From: Pseudoruminococcus massiliensis
GTDB lineage: Bacteria > Bacillota > Clostridia > Oscillospirales > Acutalibacteraceae
Length of the DNA stretch: 64,000 nucleotides
NCBI RefSeq assembly: GCF_900291955.1
Contig: NZ_OLMR01000005.1
Span: forward strand, 1 to 64,000
Direction: 5' to 3'
Part shown: positions 7,870-16,712 of the stretch, piece by piece
Layout of the letters: every line of letters begins with the position of its first letter
Position numbering within the stretch: position 1 is the stretch's first letter
Notes under the pieces: generated by a model
The model's input: only the letters and a program-made list of their open reading frames with translations
What the model was told of the DNA's origin: nothing
The model's database searches: none
Program-made: the position numbers and the translations under genes

Positions 7870-10251
7870 TCAACAATTTACTTTTTTTATACTTTGCTTA
7901 GCTTCTACTTTATTGACTATATGTCTTGTGATTTTTCTAAAAATCCAGAAAATCAAAACACAAATTGCAAATATTATAACTAAGTTTATTGTCATTTTAC
8001 CAGTAAATAGCGTTAGCGAGAATAGATTTCTAAAGCATAGAATACCTATTGCCAAGCCTGCTATCATCGTTACAAAAAGTGCAATTCTAAGCTTATTAAA
8101 CGGCAAGCATTTTTCAAAGAGAACTATTATTCCCATAACGGAAACCACTGCTACTGCAAGCGTTACATATTGCTCATGAGAAATTTTAAGTATACTTTCA
8201 GAAATAATTACAAGCATAACGCTTACAACCGACGCAAGTCCTCCAGGCAATGAACTTTTAACAATATTATTAAAGAATGAACCTTTAATTCTGTTTTTAT
8301 TTGGCTCAAGTGCAAGTATAAAAGACGGAATACCTATTGTAAATGCATTAACAAGCGTCATTTGAATTGGTTCAAATGGTGCGGCAGTATTTACGAAAAG
8401 GAAGATTATAGCAAGAACCGTCATATAGATTGTCTTAACCAAGAATAACGATGCTGAACGCTCTATATTATTTATAGTTCGTCTGCCCTCTGCAACAACC
8501 TTTGGCATAGATGCGAAATTAGAATTTAGCAATACAAGCTGCGATACATTTCTTGCGGCATCACTTCCTGAAGCCATAGCAACACTACAATCAGCCTCTT
8601 TAAGTGCAAGAACATCATTAACGCCATCACCTGTCATAGCTACTGTATGTCCATTGGCTTGAAGCGCTTGTACGAACTTTTTCTTTTGTGCCGGTGTTAC
8701 TCTGCCGAATACGGTATTTTCAAGTATCGCTTTTTCTATATCTTCGTCAGTTTTGAGAGTTGTTGCATCAATATACTTATCGTAGTTTTTAACTCCTGCT
8801 CTCCTTGCAACATCGGAAACAGTAAGAACATTATCGCCTGAAATAACCTTAATCTCAACGCCCTGTTCATCAAAATATTGCAAAGTCTGTGGAGCTTCCG
8901 CACGAATCTTATCTACAAGCAGTAACAAGCCACAAATTTCCAAATCGTCTGGTAAATCTCTTTCATTAAAATCGTTCTTTGAATGAACTATAATAAGTGA
9001 ACGATAACCTTTTGAATATTTTTGCAAAAGTTTTGAAAGCTCTTGAGGAATTTTATCCTTTAAAATAAATTCAGCCGCACCAATTACATAAGTGCCTTCC
9101 TTTTCAAAATTAGCACCAGACCATTTTTTTTCGGACGAAAATGGCATAATGTTATTTCCTACCCAGTCGGTATCATTATGGAATTTCTCTCTGATTGCGA
9201 CAAAGGTTGCATTATTATCATCAAGTGCTGAAGTTAAAGCTGTAAGAGCTTTTTCGAGCTGTTCGCTTTTATTATCACCATATGGAATAACATCTACAAG
9301 CTCCATACAGCCCTCTGTAATAGTACCTGTTTTATCAAGGCATAGCACATCTACTCTTGCAAGAGTTTCTATACAATAAAGCTCCTGCACAAGAACTTTG
9401 TGCTTTGAAAGTCTTATGACGCTTACGGCAAGAACTGTACTTGTCAAAAGGATAAGACCTTCCGGAATCATTCCTATAAGCTGTGTTACAGTTGAAAGAA
9501 CTGTTTCTTTAATATCTCCATGAATATTATATTGATGAATAGCAAGACCTACCCCAATAGGTACTATAAAGAAGGTTACTATTTTTATAATTTTATTTAG
9601 AGTATCCATAATTTCTGAATTGATTTTCTTAATATATTTTGTCTGTGCCGAAATAGAAGAAGCATAATTATCTTTACCTACACATTCTACTCTCGCACGA
9701 CAGCTACCACTTACTATAAAGCTTCCTGAAAGCAGTTTATCGCCTTTTTGTTTATGTATAGAATCTGATTCACCTGTAAGAAGTGATTCATTAACATCAC
9801 AGTTGCCTGAAATCAGTATACAGTCTGACGGAATCTGATTACCATTAGAAAGCTCTAAAATGTCATCAAGTACAATATCATTTACCCCGATTTCCTGTAT
9901 CTTTCCATCTCGGATAACCTTAACTTTCACAGATGAAATAATAGAAAGCTTATCAATAGTTCTCTTTGCACGAATTTCCTGAAAAATTCCTATTGCTATA
10001 TTACAGAACATAACACCAAGGAAAAGCAAATTCTTATAAGAGCCAACAAGAAAAACTGCTATACCAAGAATAATATTGATTACATTAAAAAGTGTAAGGG
10101 TATTATCAATAATAATTCTCTTTATACTTTTCGTGGGAACATCTGCATTATGATTCACCAAATCAAGCTCAATTTGTCGTTGCACCTGTTCCTTAGTTAA
10201 GCCAACCTTAGGGTCGGCTTTTATTCGCTGCTGAGCTTGTTCTTCGCTCAT
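7870..10251 (-). CDS. CtpE-like P-type cation-transporting ATPase (793 aa)
   Basis: An integral membrane pump that couples ATP hydrolysis to cation transport. Visible family motifs: TGES (159-162) in the actuator domain, PEGL in the fourth core membrane helix near 263, phosphorylation site DKTGT with D306, and the hinge MTGDGVNDVLALKEAD. The run ASGSDAARNVSQLVLL followed by GRRTINNIERSASLFLVKT resembles CtpE-type ATPases, for which calcium transport has been proposed. Substrate here is inference. There is no N-terminal metal-binding domain, so a heavy-metal pump is unlikely. The start ATG follows GAGAGGTG. It lies downstream of radC with its own strong promoter and is single-copy within an interval bounded by ISL3 remnants. 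Confidence 0.88.
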   Translation of the reverse strand: MSEEQAQQRIKADPKVGLTKEQVQRQIELDLVNHNADVPTKSIKRIIIDNTLTLFNVINIILGIAVFLVGSYKNLLFLGVMFCNIAIGIFQEIRAKRTIDKLSIISSVKVKVIRDGKIQEIGVNDIVLDDILELSNGNQIPSDCILISGNCDVNESLLTGESDSIHKQKGDKLLSGSFIVSGSCRARVECVGKDNYASSISAQTKYIKKINSEIMDTLNKIIKIVTFFIVPIGVGLAIHQYNIHGDIKETVLSTVTQLIGMIPEGLILLTSTVLAVSVIRLSKHKVLVQELYCIETLARVDVLCLDKTGTITEGCMELVDVIPYGDNKSEQLEKALTALTSALDDNNATFVAIREKFHNDTDWVGNNIMPFSSEKKWSGANFEKEGTYVIGAAEFILKDKIPQELSKLLQKYSKGYRSLIIVHSKNDFNERDLPDDLEICGLLLLVDKIRAEAPQTLQYFDEQGVEIKVISGDNVLTVSDVARRAGVKNYDKYIDATTLKTDEDIEKAILENTVFGRVTPAQKKKFVQALQANGHTVAMTGDGVNDVLALKEADCSVAMASGSDAARNVSQLVLLNSNFASMPKVVAEGRRTINNIERSASLFLVKTIYMTVLAIIFLFVNTAAPFEPIQMTLVNAFTIGIPSFILALEPNKNRIKGSFFNNIVKSSLPGGLASVVSVMLVIISESILKISHEQYVTLAVAVVSVMGIIVLFEKCLPFNKLRIALFVTMIAGLAIGILCFRNLFSLTLFTGKMTINLVIIFAICVLIFWIFRKITRHIVNKVEAKQSIKKVNC

Positions 10252-10309
10252 AAGCTACACCTCTCATTTTTAAATTTAAATATTATCTATATAAATAATC
10301 ACGATTTAA

Positions 10310-10338
10310 ATTATATCAACTTGCACATTTATTGTCAA
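10310..10338 (-). promoter_or_regulatory. Consensus sigma-A promoter for the ATPase
   Basis: On the minus strand: perfect TTGACA (10338-10333), 17-base spacer, perfect TATAAT (10315-10310). The ATPase start is about 60 bases downstream. Confidence 0.85.
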
Positions 10339-10367
10339 TTAAGAAACTCTTATATTTTGGTAATAAA

Positions 10368-11084
10368 TTATTCACTATCATAATCAAACATTCTCGAAAA
10401 TGGTGGTGTTGATGAAAGCGAGATATAATCTCTATCAGCAACAATAATATGATCAGCAAGATGTATTCCTATTGTGTCTAAAGCATCAGCTATATCAGCA
10501 GTTGCTTCTAAATCTGCCCTTGAAGGAAAAGCTACTCCACTTGGGTGGTTATGTGCAATTATAACTGTGACAGCCTTGCATCTTGCCGCTATACTCACTA
10601 TATCCTTTGAAAACAAGGGTGCAGAGCTTGCGTCACCCTTAGAAATTATACCTGAATATTTTTCTTTTCCCTTAGCATCAAGAAAAAATGCATATACACA
10701 TTCTTCGTTTTTGCCTGCAAATAGATGAACCATCTTTTTACCTATATTCTCATCTGTAATAATTTTTTCTTCATTATCAAACTTATCACTTTGATATGCT
10801 CTCGAAAGGTCTGGTATCATATGCAAAAGAACCGCCGCATTATACGAAAGCCCTTGTTGCATTAAAATATCTATTGGTGCATCAAAAACAGCAGAGAGCG
10901 AACCACAAGCCTCTAAAAGTCTATGAGCAATATCATTCGTATTTTTTCTTGGTATAGCGTAAAATAAAAGCATTTCTAATATTTCATGCTGTTCAAATAC
11001 TTCTATGCCTTTATTAACATATTTATTCCTCATTCTTTCCCTATGTCCTTCGTGGACATTTTTCTTTTTATTTTGCTGTTCCAC
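10368..11084 (-). CDS. radC: RadC-family JAB-domain protein (238 aa)
   Basis: The N-terminal third (HEGHRERMRNKY, then EVFEQHEILEMLLFYAIPR) has the helix-hairpin-helix-like region of RadC/UPF0758 proteins. The C-terminal JAB/MPN domain carries the metal-binding motif: an E in EECVYAFFLD, HNHPSG, and the D of the following helix (SRADLEAT), completing the H-x-H-(x7-10)-D site. The name comes from an old link to DNA repair that was later questioned; the biochemical role is unknown. The GTG start at 11084 follows GGTGAT. Length is normal for the family. It stands alone upstream of the ATPase. Confidence 0.88.
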   Translation of the reverse strand: MEQQNKKKNVHEGHRERMRNKYVNKGIEVFEQHEILEMLLFYAIPRKNTNDIAHRLLEACGSLSAVFDAPIDILMQQGLSYNAAVLLHMIPDLSRAYQSDKFDNEEKIITDENIGKKMVHLFAGKNEECVYAFFLDAKGKEKYSGIISKGDASSAPLFSKDIVSIAARCKAVTVIIAHNHPSGVAFPSRADLEATADIADALDTIGIHLADHIIVADRDYISLSSTPPFSRMFDYDSE

Positions 11085-11275
11085 AAAATCACCGCCAAGC
11101 TATTACAGCTTTTTATAATAGATTAAAGCACATATAATACTTTAATTTCTATAAAAAATTCCACCTAATTATAGCAAAATTTTCAATTTATAGCAATATA
11201 AAGGCTATCTATTTTACAGCTTATTTATAATTTTAGAGGAATTAAATTTTTTTTAATTTTTTCAAAAAAAAACTA

Positions 11276-11303
11276 TTGACATTTTTTAAATTCCGAGTAT
11301 AAT
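11276..11303 (+). promoter_or_regulatory. Promoter for the tRNA pair
   Basis: TTGACA (11276-11281), 16-base spacer, TATAAT (11298-11303), about 40 bases upstream of tRNA-Gln. Both elements match the consensus exactly, as is common for stable RNA genes. Confidence 0.85.
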
Positions 11304-11344
11304 AAATTATGTTGTCAGTCACAAAGCGACAATAAATTGAATCT

Positions 11345-11418
11345 TGCGGAATTGTGTAAAGGTAGCACAGCAGACTCTGACTCTGTTTGTCTGGGTTCGA
11401 ATCCTAGTTCCGCAGCCA
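11345..11418 (+). tRNA. tRNA-Gln (anticodon CTG)
   Basis: Acceptor arms TGCGGAA (11345-11351) and TTCCGCA (11408-11414) pair fully, followed by G and an encoded CCA. The D-stem is GTG/CAC. The anticodon stem GCAGA/TCTGT encloses loop CTCTGAC, anticodon CTG, which reads CAG. The T-arm has a TTCGAAT loop. Confidence 0.92.
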
Positions 11419-11422
11419 ACTA

Positions 11423-11447
11423 AAACCTCGCTCTTTGAGCGAGGTTT
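11423..11447 (+). terminator. Hairpin between the two tRNA genes
   Basis: Perfect 11-bp stem aaacctcgctc (11423-11433) / gagcgaggttt (11437-11447) with a TTT loop. It sits between tRNA-Gln and tRNA-Pro and looks like a terminator or processing signal. Confidence 0.65.
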
Positions 11448-11453
11448 CTTAAA

Positions 11454-11530
11454 CGAGGTGTAGCTCAGCTTGGTGGAGCGCTGTGTTCGGGACGCAGAGG
11501 CCGCTGGTTCGAATCCAGTCACCTCGACCA
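11454..11530 (+). tRNA. tRNA-Pro (anticodon CGG)
   Basis: Acceptor CGAGGTG (from 11454) pairs with CACCTCG, followed by A and encoded CCA (11528-11530). The D-arm is GCTC/GAGC. The anticodon stem CTGTG/CGCAG, with a closing wobble, has loop TTCGGGA, anticodon CGG for codon CCG. The T-loop is TTCGAAT. Confidence 0.92.
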
Positions 11531-11537
11531 TACTTAT

Positions 11538-11580
11538 AATAAGCCCGCATAAACAAGCCGTTTGTGCGGGCTTATTTTCT
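11538..11580 (+). terminator. Terminator after tRNA-Pro
   Basis: aataagcccgcataaac pairs with gtttgtgcgggcttatt (17 bp, one wobble), followed by TTTCT. Confidence 0.8.
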
Positions 11581-11583
11581 GTA

Positions 11584-11790
11584 ACTCAATGTCAATAGTT
11601 AGGGTAACCCGAGAAATAGAATAAAGTGTAATTGCAAGCGATAGAGAATTAAACTGTCGCTTGTTTTATTATAGAATTGATATGTTTATTGAAAAACATA
11701 TGTAAAATGCGGTTGCGAATCGCTTGAAATTTCTGTAGCTGTAAGCATTTCTTTTGAGAACTTTGATTTTGTTGTTACAACCTTCTGATG
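11584..11790 (-). mobile_element. ISL3-family remnant (copy 2): transposase tail plus IS end
   Basis: About 200 bases closely match 7157-7355 in the same orientation, including the GGTAACCC-containing end. The minus-strand frame is open here: SEGCNNKIKVLKRNAYSYRN, then FKRFATAFYICF and a stop at 11669. This is the last ~40 residues of an ISL3 transposase. The rest of the gene is gone, replaced at about 11790 by unrelated sequence. Confidence 0.75.
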
Positions 11791-11794
11791 AAAA

Positions 11795-12097
11795 CTTGCC
11801 CCAAATTGCTGAAAAGATAGAAAAGATTATTCCGAAGAAAGCAATGTTGGTATTTCAAGCAGTTTTGATTGTGAAATGCCAAGTGTCGAAATAGAGGGCT
11901 GTGATTTTATCGGACTTATTGAAGTGCCAAGCTATGGAATAAAGCTCCCGATATATTCAGAATTTGAGTATTATATTCCAAAAGTTTATAGCAGAAATAA
12001 TAATGGTTCACTTGTTATAGAGGTGAGATATTCGGAAAATCAATTTAGCTTTGCAGATTATATTTACAGACCTATATTGCAATATATTTCGCTATAA
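11795..12097 (+). pseudogene. Possible sortase remnant
   Basis: The frame ending at 12097 reads SFDCEMPSVEIEGCDFIGLI followed by EVPSYGIKLPIYSEF. This resembles the N-terminal part of class B/D-like sortases (E-(M)P-x-VEI-x-G-x-x-(Y/F)IG-x-(L/I)-x-(I/V)P-x-x-(G)-x-x-LP(V/I)-x-SE). A preceding frame, LPQIAEKIEKIIP, looks like the upstream helix after a frameshift. The catalytic His, Cys and Arg regions are absent and the last ~40 residues do not match. Upstream it abuts the ISL3 remnant. A truncated, non-functional gene is the best reading, but the sortase assignment rests on a short motif. Confidence 0.4.
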
Positions 12098-12218
12098 AAT
12101 TAAGCGAATAACCCATTCAAGTAATATTATCCTAAAAAATTCCAATCTGATAAGCAAGCTTTAACGGCTTTTGTAAAACATAATAGTTCATATATCATAA
12201 TTCATAGTGAATAATTTA

Positions 12219-12260
12219 GAAAGTGCAGAGCAAATAAAAACATTTGTTCTGTACTTTCTT
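12219..12260. terminator. Hairpin downstream of the sortase-like remnant
   Basis: gaaagtgcagagcaaat pairs with atttgttctgtactttc around an aaaaac loop with two mismatches. It is followed by a weak T-rich stretch. The remaining sequence to 12407 shows nothing else. Confidence 0.5.
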
Positions 12261-12407
12261 GCTTGTATGTGTTATAATAAAAAAATTAGCGATTGTAAAT
12301 TCTAATTAAAAGATAGATTTTCGCTAAATCGTTAATCAATTTGAAGTGATGAAATGCCCTTTTTATGGCTTGATTTTGTTTAATTTTTATGAAAAACAAA
12401 ATTCGAC

Positions 12408-12437
12408 TTGTTTAGTACCAAGCTTTGGGATTATAAT
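12408..12437 (+). promoter_or_regulatory. Candidate uvrB promoter
   Basis: TTGTTT (12408-12413), 18-base spacer, TATAAT (12432-12437), leaving a very short leader with AGGAGG at 12447. The -35 match is modest. No SOS (LexA) box is evident to me. Confidence 0.45.
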
Positions 12438-12458
12438 GCGATGTATAGGAGGTTGAAT

Positions 12459-14420
12459 ATGTCAGAGTTTAAGCTTCATTCCGAATATAAGCCGACAGGC
12501 GACCAGCCACAGGCAATAGACGCTATATGCAGAAGTATAGAGGCAGGAAACAGAGAACAAACTCTTATGGGTGTAACAGGTTCAGGAAAAACCTTTACAA
12601 TGGCAAATGTTATTGCAAGAATGAATCGACCAACACTTGTTCTTGCTCATAATAAAACTCTTGCTGCACAGCTTTGCAGTGAATTTAAAGAATTTTTCCC
12701 AGAGAACGCTGTTGAATATTTTGTGTCATATTATGACTACTATCAGCCTGAGGCATATATTCCAACAACCGATACCTATATAGAAAAGGATTCTGCTGTA
12801 AATGACGAGATAGATAAGCTCCGTCACTCAGCTACTTCAGCACTTTCAGAACGACGAGATGTAATAATTGTTTCGTCGGTTTCCTGTATTTATAGCTTGG
12901 GTAACCCGATTGATTATCGTACAATGGTAATTTCACTTCGTCCAGGTATGGAAAAAAGTCGTGACGATTTGCTTAAAAAGCTTGTTGAACTTCAATATGA
13001 GCGAAATGATGTGAATTTCACCCGTAATAAGTTTCGTGTTAGGGGAGATGTTGTCGAGATATATCCAACAAACTCTGATGAGAATATTGTTCGTGTTGAA
13101 TTTTTCGGCGATGAAATAGACCGTATAACAGAAATTAACGCTGTCAGCGGAGAAATTCGTGGTACACTCAAGCATGTAGCAATTTATCCAGCTTCGCATT
13201 ATATCGTTCCAAAGGATAAAATGGAAATAGCTATTGCGGAGATTGAGCGAGAGCTTGAGGAACGAATAAAATATTTTAATGATAAGGGCAAGCTTCTTGA
13301 GGCTGAACGCATAGAGCAAAGAACTCGCTATGATATAGAAATGCTTCGTGAAATAGGCTTTTGCACAGGTATTGAGAATTATTCAAGAGTGCTTTCAGGA
13401 AGAAAACCCGGTAGTAAGCCGTTTACCTTGCTCGACTATTTTCCTGATGATTTTCTGCTTTTTGTTGATGAATCTCATGTTATGCTCCCACAGGTAAGGG
13501 GAATGTTTGCAGGAGATAGGGCAAGAAAGGAAAGTCTTATAGAATATGGTTTTCGTTTGCCGAGTGCTTTAGATAACAGACCACTGAACTTTGATGAATT
13601 TTACGAACATATCAATCAAGCTGTTTTCGTCAGTGCAACGCCAGGTGATTTCGAGAAAGAGCATAGTGCTAAGATTGTTGAACAGGTTATCCGTCCGACA
13701 GGACTTCTCGACCCACTTATAACCGTAAAGCCTACTGATGGTCAGATGGACGATTTGATTTCAGAAATCAATAAGCGTACAGCTAAAAAACAGAGAGTGC
13801 TTGTAACTACTCTCACAAAAAAGATGGCGGAGGATTTGACCGAATATTTCACTACAATGGGTATAAAGGTTCGCTATATGCACCATGATATTGATACGGT
13901 CGAGCGTATGGAGATTATCAGAGATTTGCGTTTAGGCGAATTTGATGTGCTTGTCGGAATAAACCTTTTGCGTGAAGGCTTGGATATTCCAGAAGTTTCA
14001 CTTGTTGCTATACTTGACGCTGACAAAGAGGGTTTCCTAAGAAGTGACCGTTCGCTTATTCAGACAATCGGCAGAGCCGCAAGAAATGCTGAGGGAGAAG
14101 TAATAATGTATGCTGATGAGGTTACAAGGTCTATGGAAAAGGCAATCTATGAAACCGAACGCAGACGAGCCATTCAGCAGAAATATAACGAAGAACACGG
14201 AATAATTCCAAAAACGATTATTAAGAAAGTCAGTGATATTATTGAGATTTCTACTCATTCCGACGATGGAAAGAAATCTAAAAAGAAGCTGACAAAAGCA
14301 GAAAGAGAAAAACTCATAGAACAGCTCACCAAGGAAATGAAAGCGGCTGCAAAGCTTCTTGAATTTGAACATGCAGCACTTTTAAGAGATAAAATTAAAA
14401 AGCTGAGGGAACAGAAATGA
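12459..14420 (+). CDS. uvrB: Excinuclease ABC subunit B (653 aa)
   Basis: The damage-verification helicase of nucleotide excision repair, acting with UvrA and UvrC. Seen: Walker [15 protein letters not shown] near residue 38, the beta-hairpin region [20 protein letters not shown] that locks the DNA strand, DESHV (motif II), SATPGDFE, the helicase motif QTIGRAARN, and the C-terminal UVR motif ([18 protein letters not shown]) that binds UvrC. Length is normal. ATG 12459 is chosen because AGGAGG lies 6 bases upstream; longer in-frame starts run into the promoter. uvrA is not in the window. It is followed by the topoisomerase pair. Confidence 0.97.
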   Translation: MSEFKLHSEYKPTGDQPQAIDAICRSIEAGNREQTLMGVTGSGKTFTMANVIARMNRPTLVLAHNKTLAAQLCSEFKEFFPENAVEYFVSYYDYYQPEAYIPTTDTYIEKDSAVNDEIDKLRHSATSALSERRDVIIVSSVSCIYSLGNPIDYRTMVISLRPGMEKSRDDLLKKLVELQYERNDVNFTRNKFRVRGDVVEIYPTNSDENIVRVEFFGDEIDRITEINAVSGEIRGTLKHVAIYPASHYIVPKDKMEIAIAEIERELEERIKYFNDKGKLLEAERIEQRTRYDIEMLREIGFCTGIENYSRVLSGRKPGSKPFTLLDYFPDDFLLFVDESHVMLPQVRGMFAGDRARKESLIEYGFRLPSALDNRPLNFDEFYEHINQAVFVSATPGDFEKEHSAKIVEQVIRPTGLLDPLITVKPTDGQMDDLISEINKRTAKKQRVLVTTLTKKMAEDLTEYFTTMGIKVRYMHHDIDTVERMEIIRDLRLGEFDVLVGINLLREGLDIPEVSLVAILDADKEGFLRSDRSLIQTIGRAARNAEGEVIMYADEVTRSMEKAIYETERRRAIQQKYNEEHGIIPKTIIKKVSDIIEISTHSDDGKKSKKKLTKAEREKLIEQLTKEMKAAAKLLEFEHAALLRDKIKKLREQK

Positions 14421-14518
14421 GTTTTGAAAATATAGAAAAATATAAGAAAGCTTAAATAAGACACAAGCGAAACTTTTAAGTTTATTAGTAAGTTATTTAA
14501 GAGAGGGATAAAAGGAAA

Positions 14519-16501
14519 TTGGCGAAGAAAAAACAGGAATATGGAAATGAAAGTATAGTAACCTTAAAGGGCGCAGATAGAGTTCGTAAGCGTCCTGCTG
14601 TTATATTCGGCTCGGATGGTATAGAGGGTTGTCAACATTCTGTCTTTGAGATTCTCTCAAACTCTATTGATGAGGCTCGTGAGGGTTACGGAAATAAAAT
14701 AATAGTCACACGCTATGAGGATAAATCCGTTGAAATTGAGGATTTCGGCAGAGGTATTCCAGTAGATTATAATAAAAATGAGGAACGCTTTAACTGGGAG
14801 CTTGTTTTCTGCGAGCTTTATGCCGGCGGTAAATTCAATAATAATGATGCGGAAAGTTATGAGTTTTCTCTTGGACTTAATGGCTTAGGACTTTGTTCAA
14901 CGCAATATTCCTCTGAGTATATGGATGTAGATATTCGTCGTGACGGTGAACGCTATACTCTACATTTTGAAAAGGGCGAGAATATTGGTGGCTTAAAGCG
15001 AGAAAAGTATTCCAAGAAAGATACTGGTACAAGGATTCATTGGCGACCAGATTTACAAGTTTTTACTGATATTGATATAAGCAAGGAATATTATATAGAA
15101 ATTATTAAGCGTCAGGCTATTGTAAATGCGGGAGTTACATTTATTTTTAGAAATCAGGTCGGTAAGGACTTTGAAACAACTGAATTTAAGTATGATAACG
15201 GCATAACAGACCATGTAACAGAGCTTATCGGCGAAAATGGTATGACGCAGGTTCAGACATGGAAAACAGAGCGAGTAGTTCGTGACAGAGAGGACAAACC
15301 CGAATATAAGGTTAAAATCAACATTGCAATGGCTTTTTCAAATAAAGTAAGTTGTGCTGAATATTATCATAACTCAAGCTGGCTTGAGCATGGTGGAGCT
15401 CCTGAAAAGGCTGTCAGAAACGCCTTTGTATATCAGATTGATTCTTACTTAAAGCAGAATTCCAGATATACTAAAAATGAAAGCAAAATCAATTTTTCTG
15501 ATGTTGAAGATTGCCTTGTAATAGTAATTTCGTCTTTTTCAAGCATAACCTCATACGAAAACCAAACCAAAAAGGCTATCACAAATAAAGGTATTCAAGA
15601 TGCTATGACGGAGTTTCTCCGCCATCAGCTTGAAATATATTTTATAGAAAACCCGCTTGATGCAGAGAAAATCGCAAATCAAGTTTTAATCAATAAACGC
15701 AGTCGTGAAGATGCTGAAAAAACTCGTCTTAACATAAAGAAAAAGCTCACAGGCAATATGGATATGACGGGCAGAGTTGCAAAGTTTGTTGACTGCCGAA
15801 GCAAAGATGTAGAAAGGCGAGAGGTCTTTATAGTTGAGGGCGATTCGGCTCTTGGTGCTTGTAAACAGGCTCGTGACCCGGATTTTCAAGCAATTATACC
15901 AATCAGAGGTAAGATACTTAACTGCTTAAAGGCAGGCTATGACCGAATTTTTAAGAGTGAAATTATCACCGATTTATTAAAGGTTCTTGGTTGTGGTGTA
16001 GAGGTTAAGTCTAAGGCTAATAAGGATTTATCTTCATTTGATATAAATAATCTTCGCTGGAGTAAGGTCATACTTTGTACCGATGCCGATGTTGACGGAT
16101 TTCAGATTAGAACGCTTCTTCTCACAATGCTTTATAGACTGACACCAACTCTTATAGATGAGGGAAAAGTTTATATTGCAGAATCTCCACTTTATGAGCT
16201 TAATACTAAAGATGAAGTTTATTTCGCATATACCGAAGCGGAAAAGGAAGAGTTTATCAGAAAGATAGGCAATAAGAAGTTCACTATTCAGCGTTCAAAA
16301 GGACTTGGTGAAAACGAGCCTGATATGATGAGCCTTACAACAATGAATCCGTCAACACGCAGACTCATAAAGGTTTTGCCTGATGATGCAAAGCGTACAA
16401 GCGAAATATTCGATATTCTGCTTGGAGATAATCTTGATGGCAGAAAAGAATATATAGTAGAAAATGGAGCAAAGTATATTGATAATATAGATGTATCATA
16501 A
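14519..16501 (+). CDS. parE: Type IIA topoisomerase subunit B, ParE-like (660 aa)
   Basis: The ATPase/TOPRIM subunit that partners the downstream A subunit to relax or decatenate DNA. Seen: GHKL ATPase motifs (ILSNSIDEAREGYG, DFGRGIPVD, the ATP lid around LYAGGKFNN and LGLNGLG), the transducer domain, TOPRIM motifs EGDSALGACKQARDPD and the acidic DADVDG that binds magnesium, and the QRSKGLGE block. The start is TTG at 14519 with GAGAGGG upstream, at rather long spacing. This sequence type (AVIFGSDGIEGC) is the divergent clostridial paralog kept in addition to GyrB, so topoisomerase IV is likelier than gyrase. The parC gene follows after a 211-base gap carrying a repeat. Confidence 0.88.
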   Translation: MAKKKQEYGNESIVTLKGADRVRKRPAVIFGSDGIEGCQHSVFEILSNSIDEAREGYGNKIIVTRYEDKSVEIEDFGRGIPVDYNKNEERFNWELVFCELYAGGKFNNNDAESYEFSLGLNGLGLCSTQYSSEYMDVDIRRDGERYTLHFEKGENIGGLKREKYSKKDTGTRIHWRPDLQVFTDIDISKEYYIEIIKRQAIVNAGVTFIFRNQVGKDFETTEFKYDNGITDHVTELIGENGMTQVQTWKTERVVRDREDKPEYKVKINIAMAFSNKVSCAEYYHNSSWLEHGGAPEKAVRNAFVYQIDSYLKQNSRYTKNESKINFSDVEDCLVIVISSFSSITSYENQTKKAITNKGIQDAMTEFLRHQLEIYFIENPLDAEKIANQVLINKRSREDAEKTRLNIKKKLTGNMDMTGRVAKFVDCRSKDVERREVFIVEGDSALGACKQARDPDFQAIIPIRGKILNCLKAGYDRIFKSEIITDLLKVLGCGVEVKSKANKDLSSFDINNLRWSKVILCTDADVDGFQIRTLLLTMLYRLTPTLIDEGKVYIAESPLYELNTKDEVYFAYTEAEKEEFIRKIGNKKFTIQRSKGLGENEPDMMSLTTMNPSTRRLIKVLPDDAKRTSEIFDILLGDNLDGRKEYIVENGAKYIDNIDVS

Positions 16502-16573
16502 TGTTAGTTTTTGCATCTTGAAAGTTGTGACTCACCACAAAGTTCAGACTAAATTTGATATAAATAGATGATT

Positions 16574-16683
16574 GGCGAACACAGTTCGCCACTACATTTC
16601 TTCCCAAAAGAAAATTTAAATTTAGGGTAAGCCCTTTTAAAGGCTTGCAGAGTCGAGAAACAGCGTCCCTCGTGGGATTTGGC
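16574..16683. repeat. Compound palindromic intergenic repeat, copy 1
   Basis: Contains ggcgaacacagttcgcc (16574-16590), gcccttttaaaggc (16631-16644) and the block tcgagaaacagcgtccctcg with cttgcag before it. The same modules recur at 20112-20231 and, inverted, at 59846-60080. It fills most of the gap between parE and parC. Confidence 0.7.
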
Positions 16684-16712
16684 TCCAACATAAAAATTCA
16701 AGGGGTAATGAT

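Noticed and set aside
159-7920. A 17-base identity between 159-175 and 7904-7920 (tctactttattgactat), considered as an IS target or att repeat
   Set aside because: The second site lies within the ATPase coding end and no flanking similarity exists; a match of this size in AT-rich DNA can be chance.
11319-11531. Minus-strand open frame across the tRNA pair
   Set aside because: It is the antisense of tRNA-Gln and tRNA-Pro, giving the familiar VTGFEPAASASRTQRS-type false protein.
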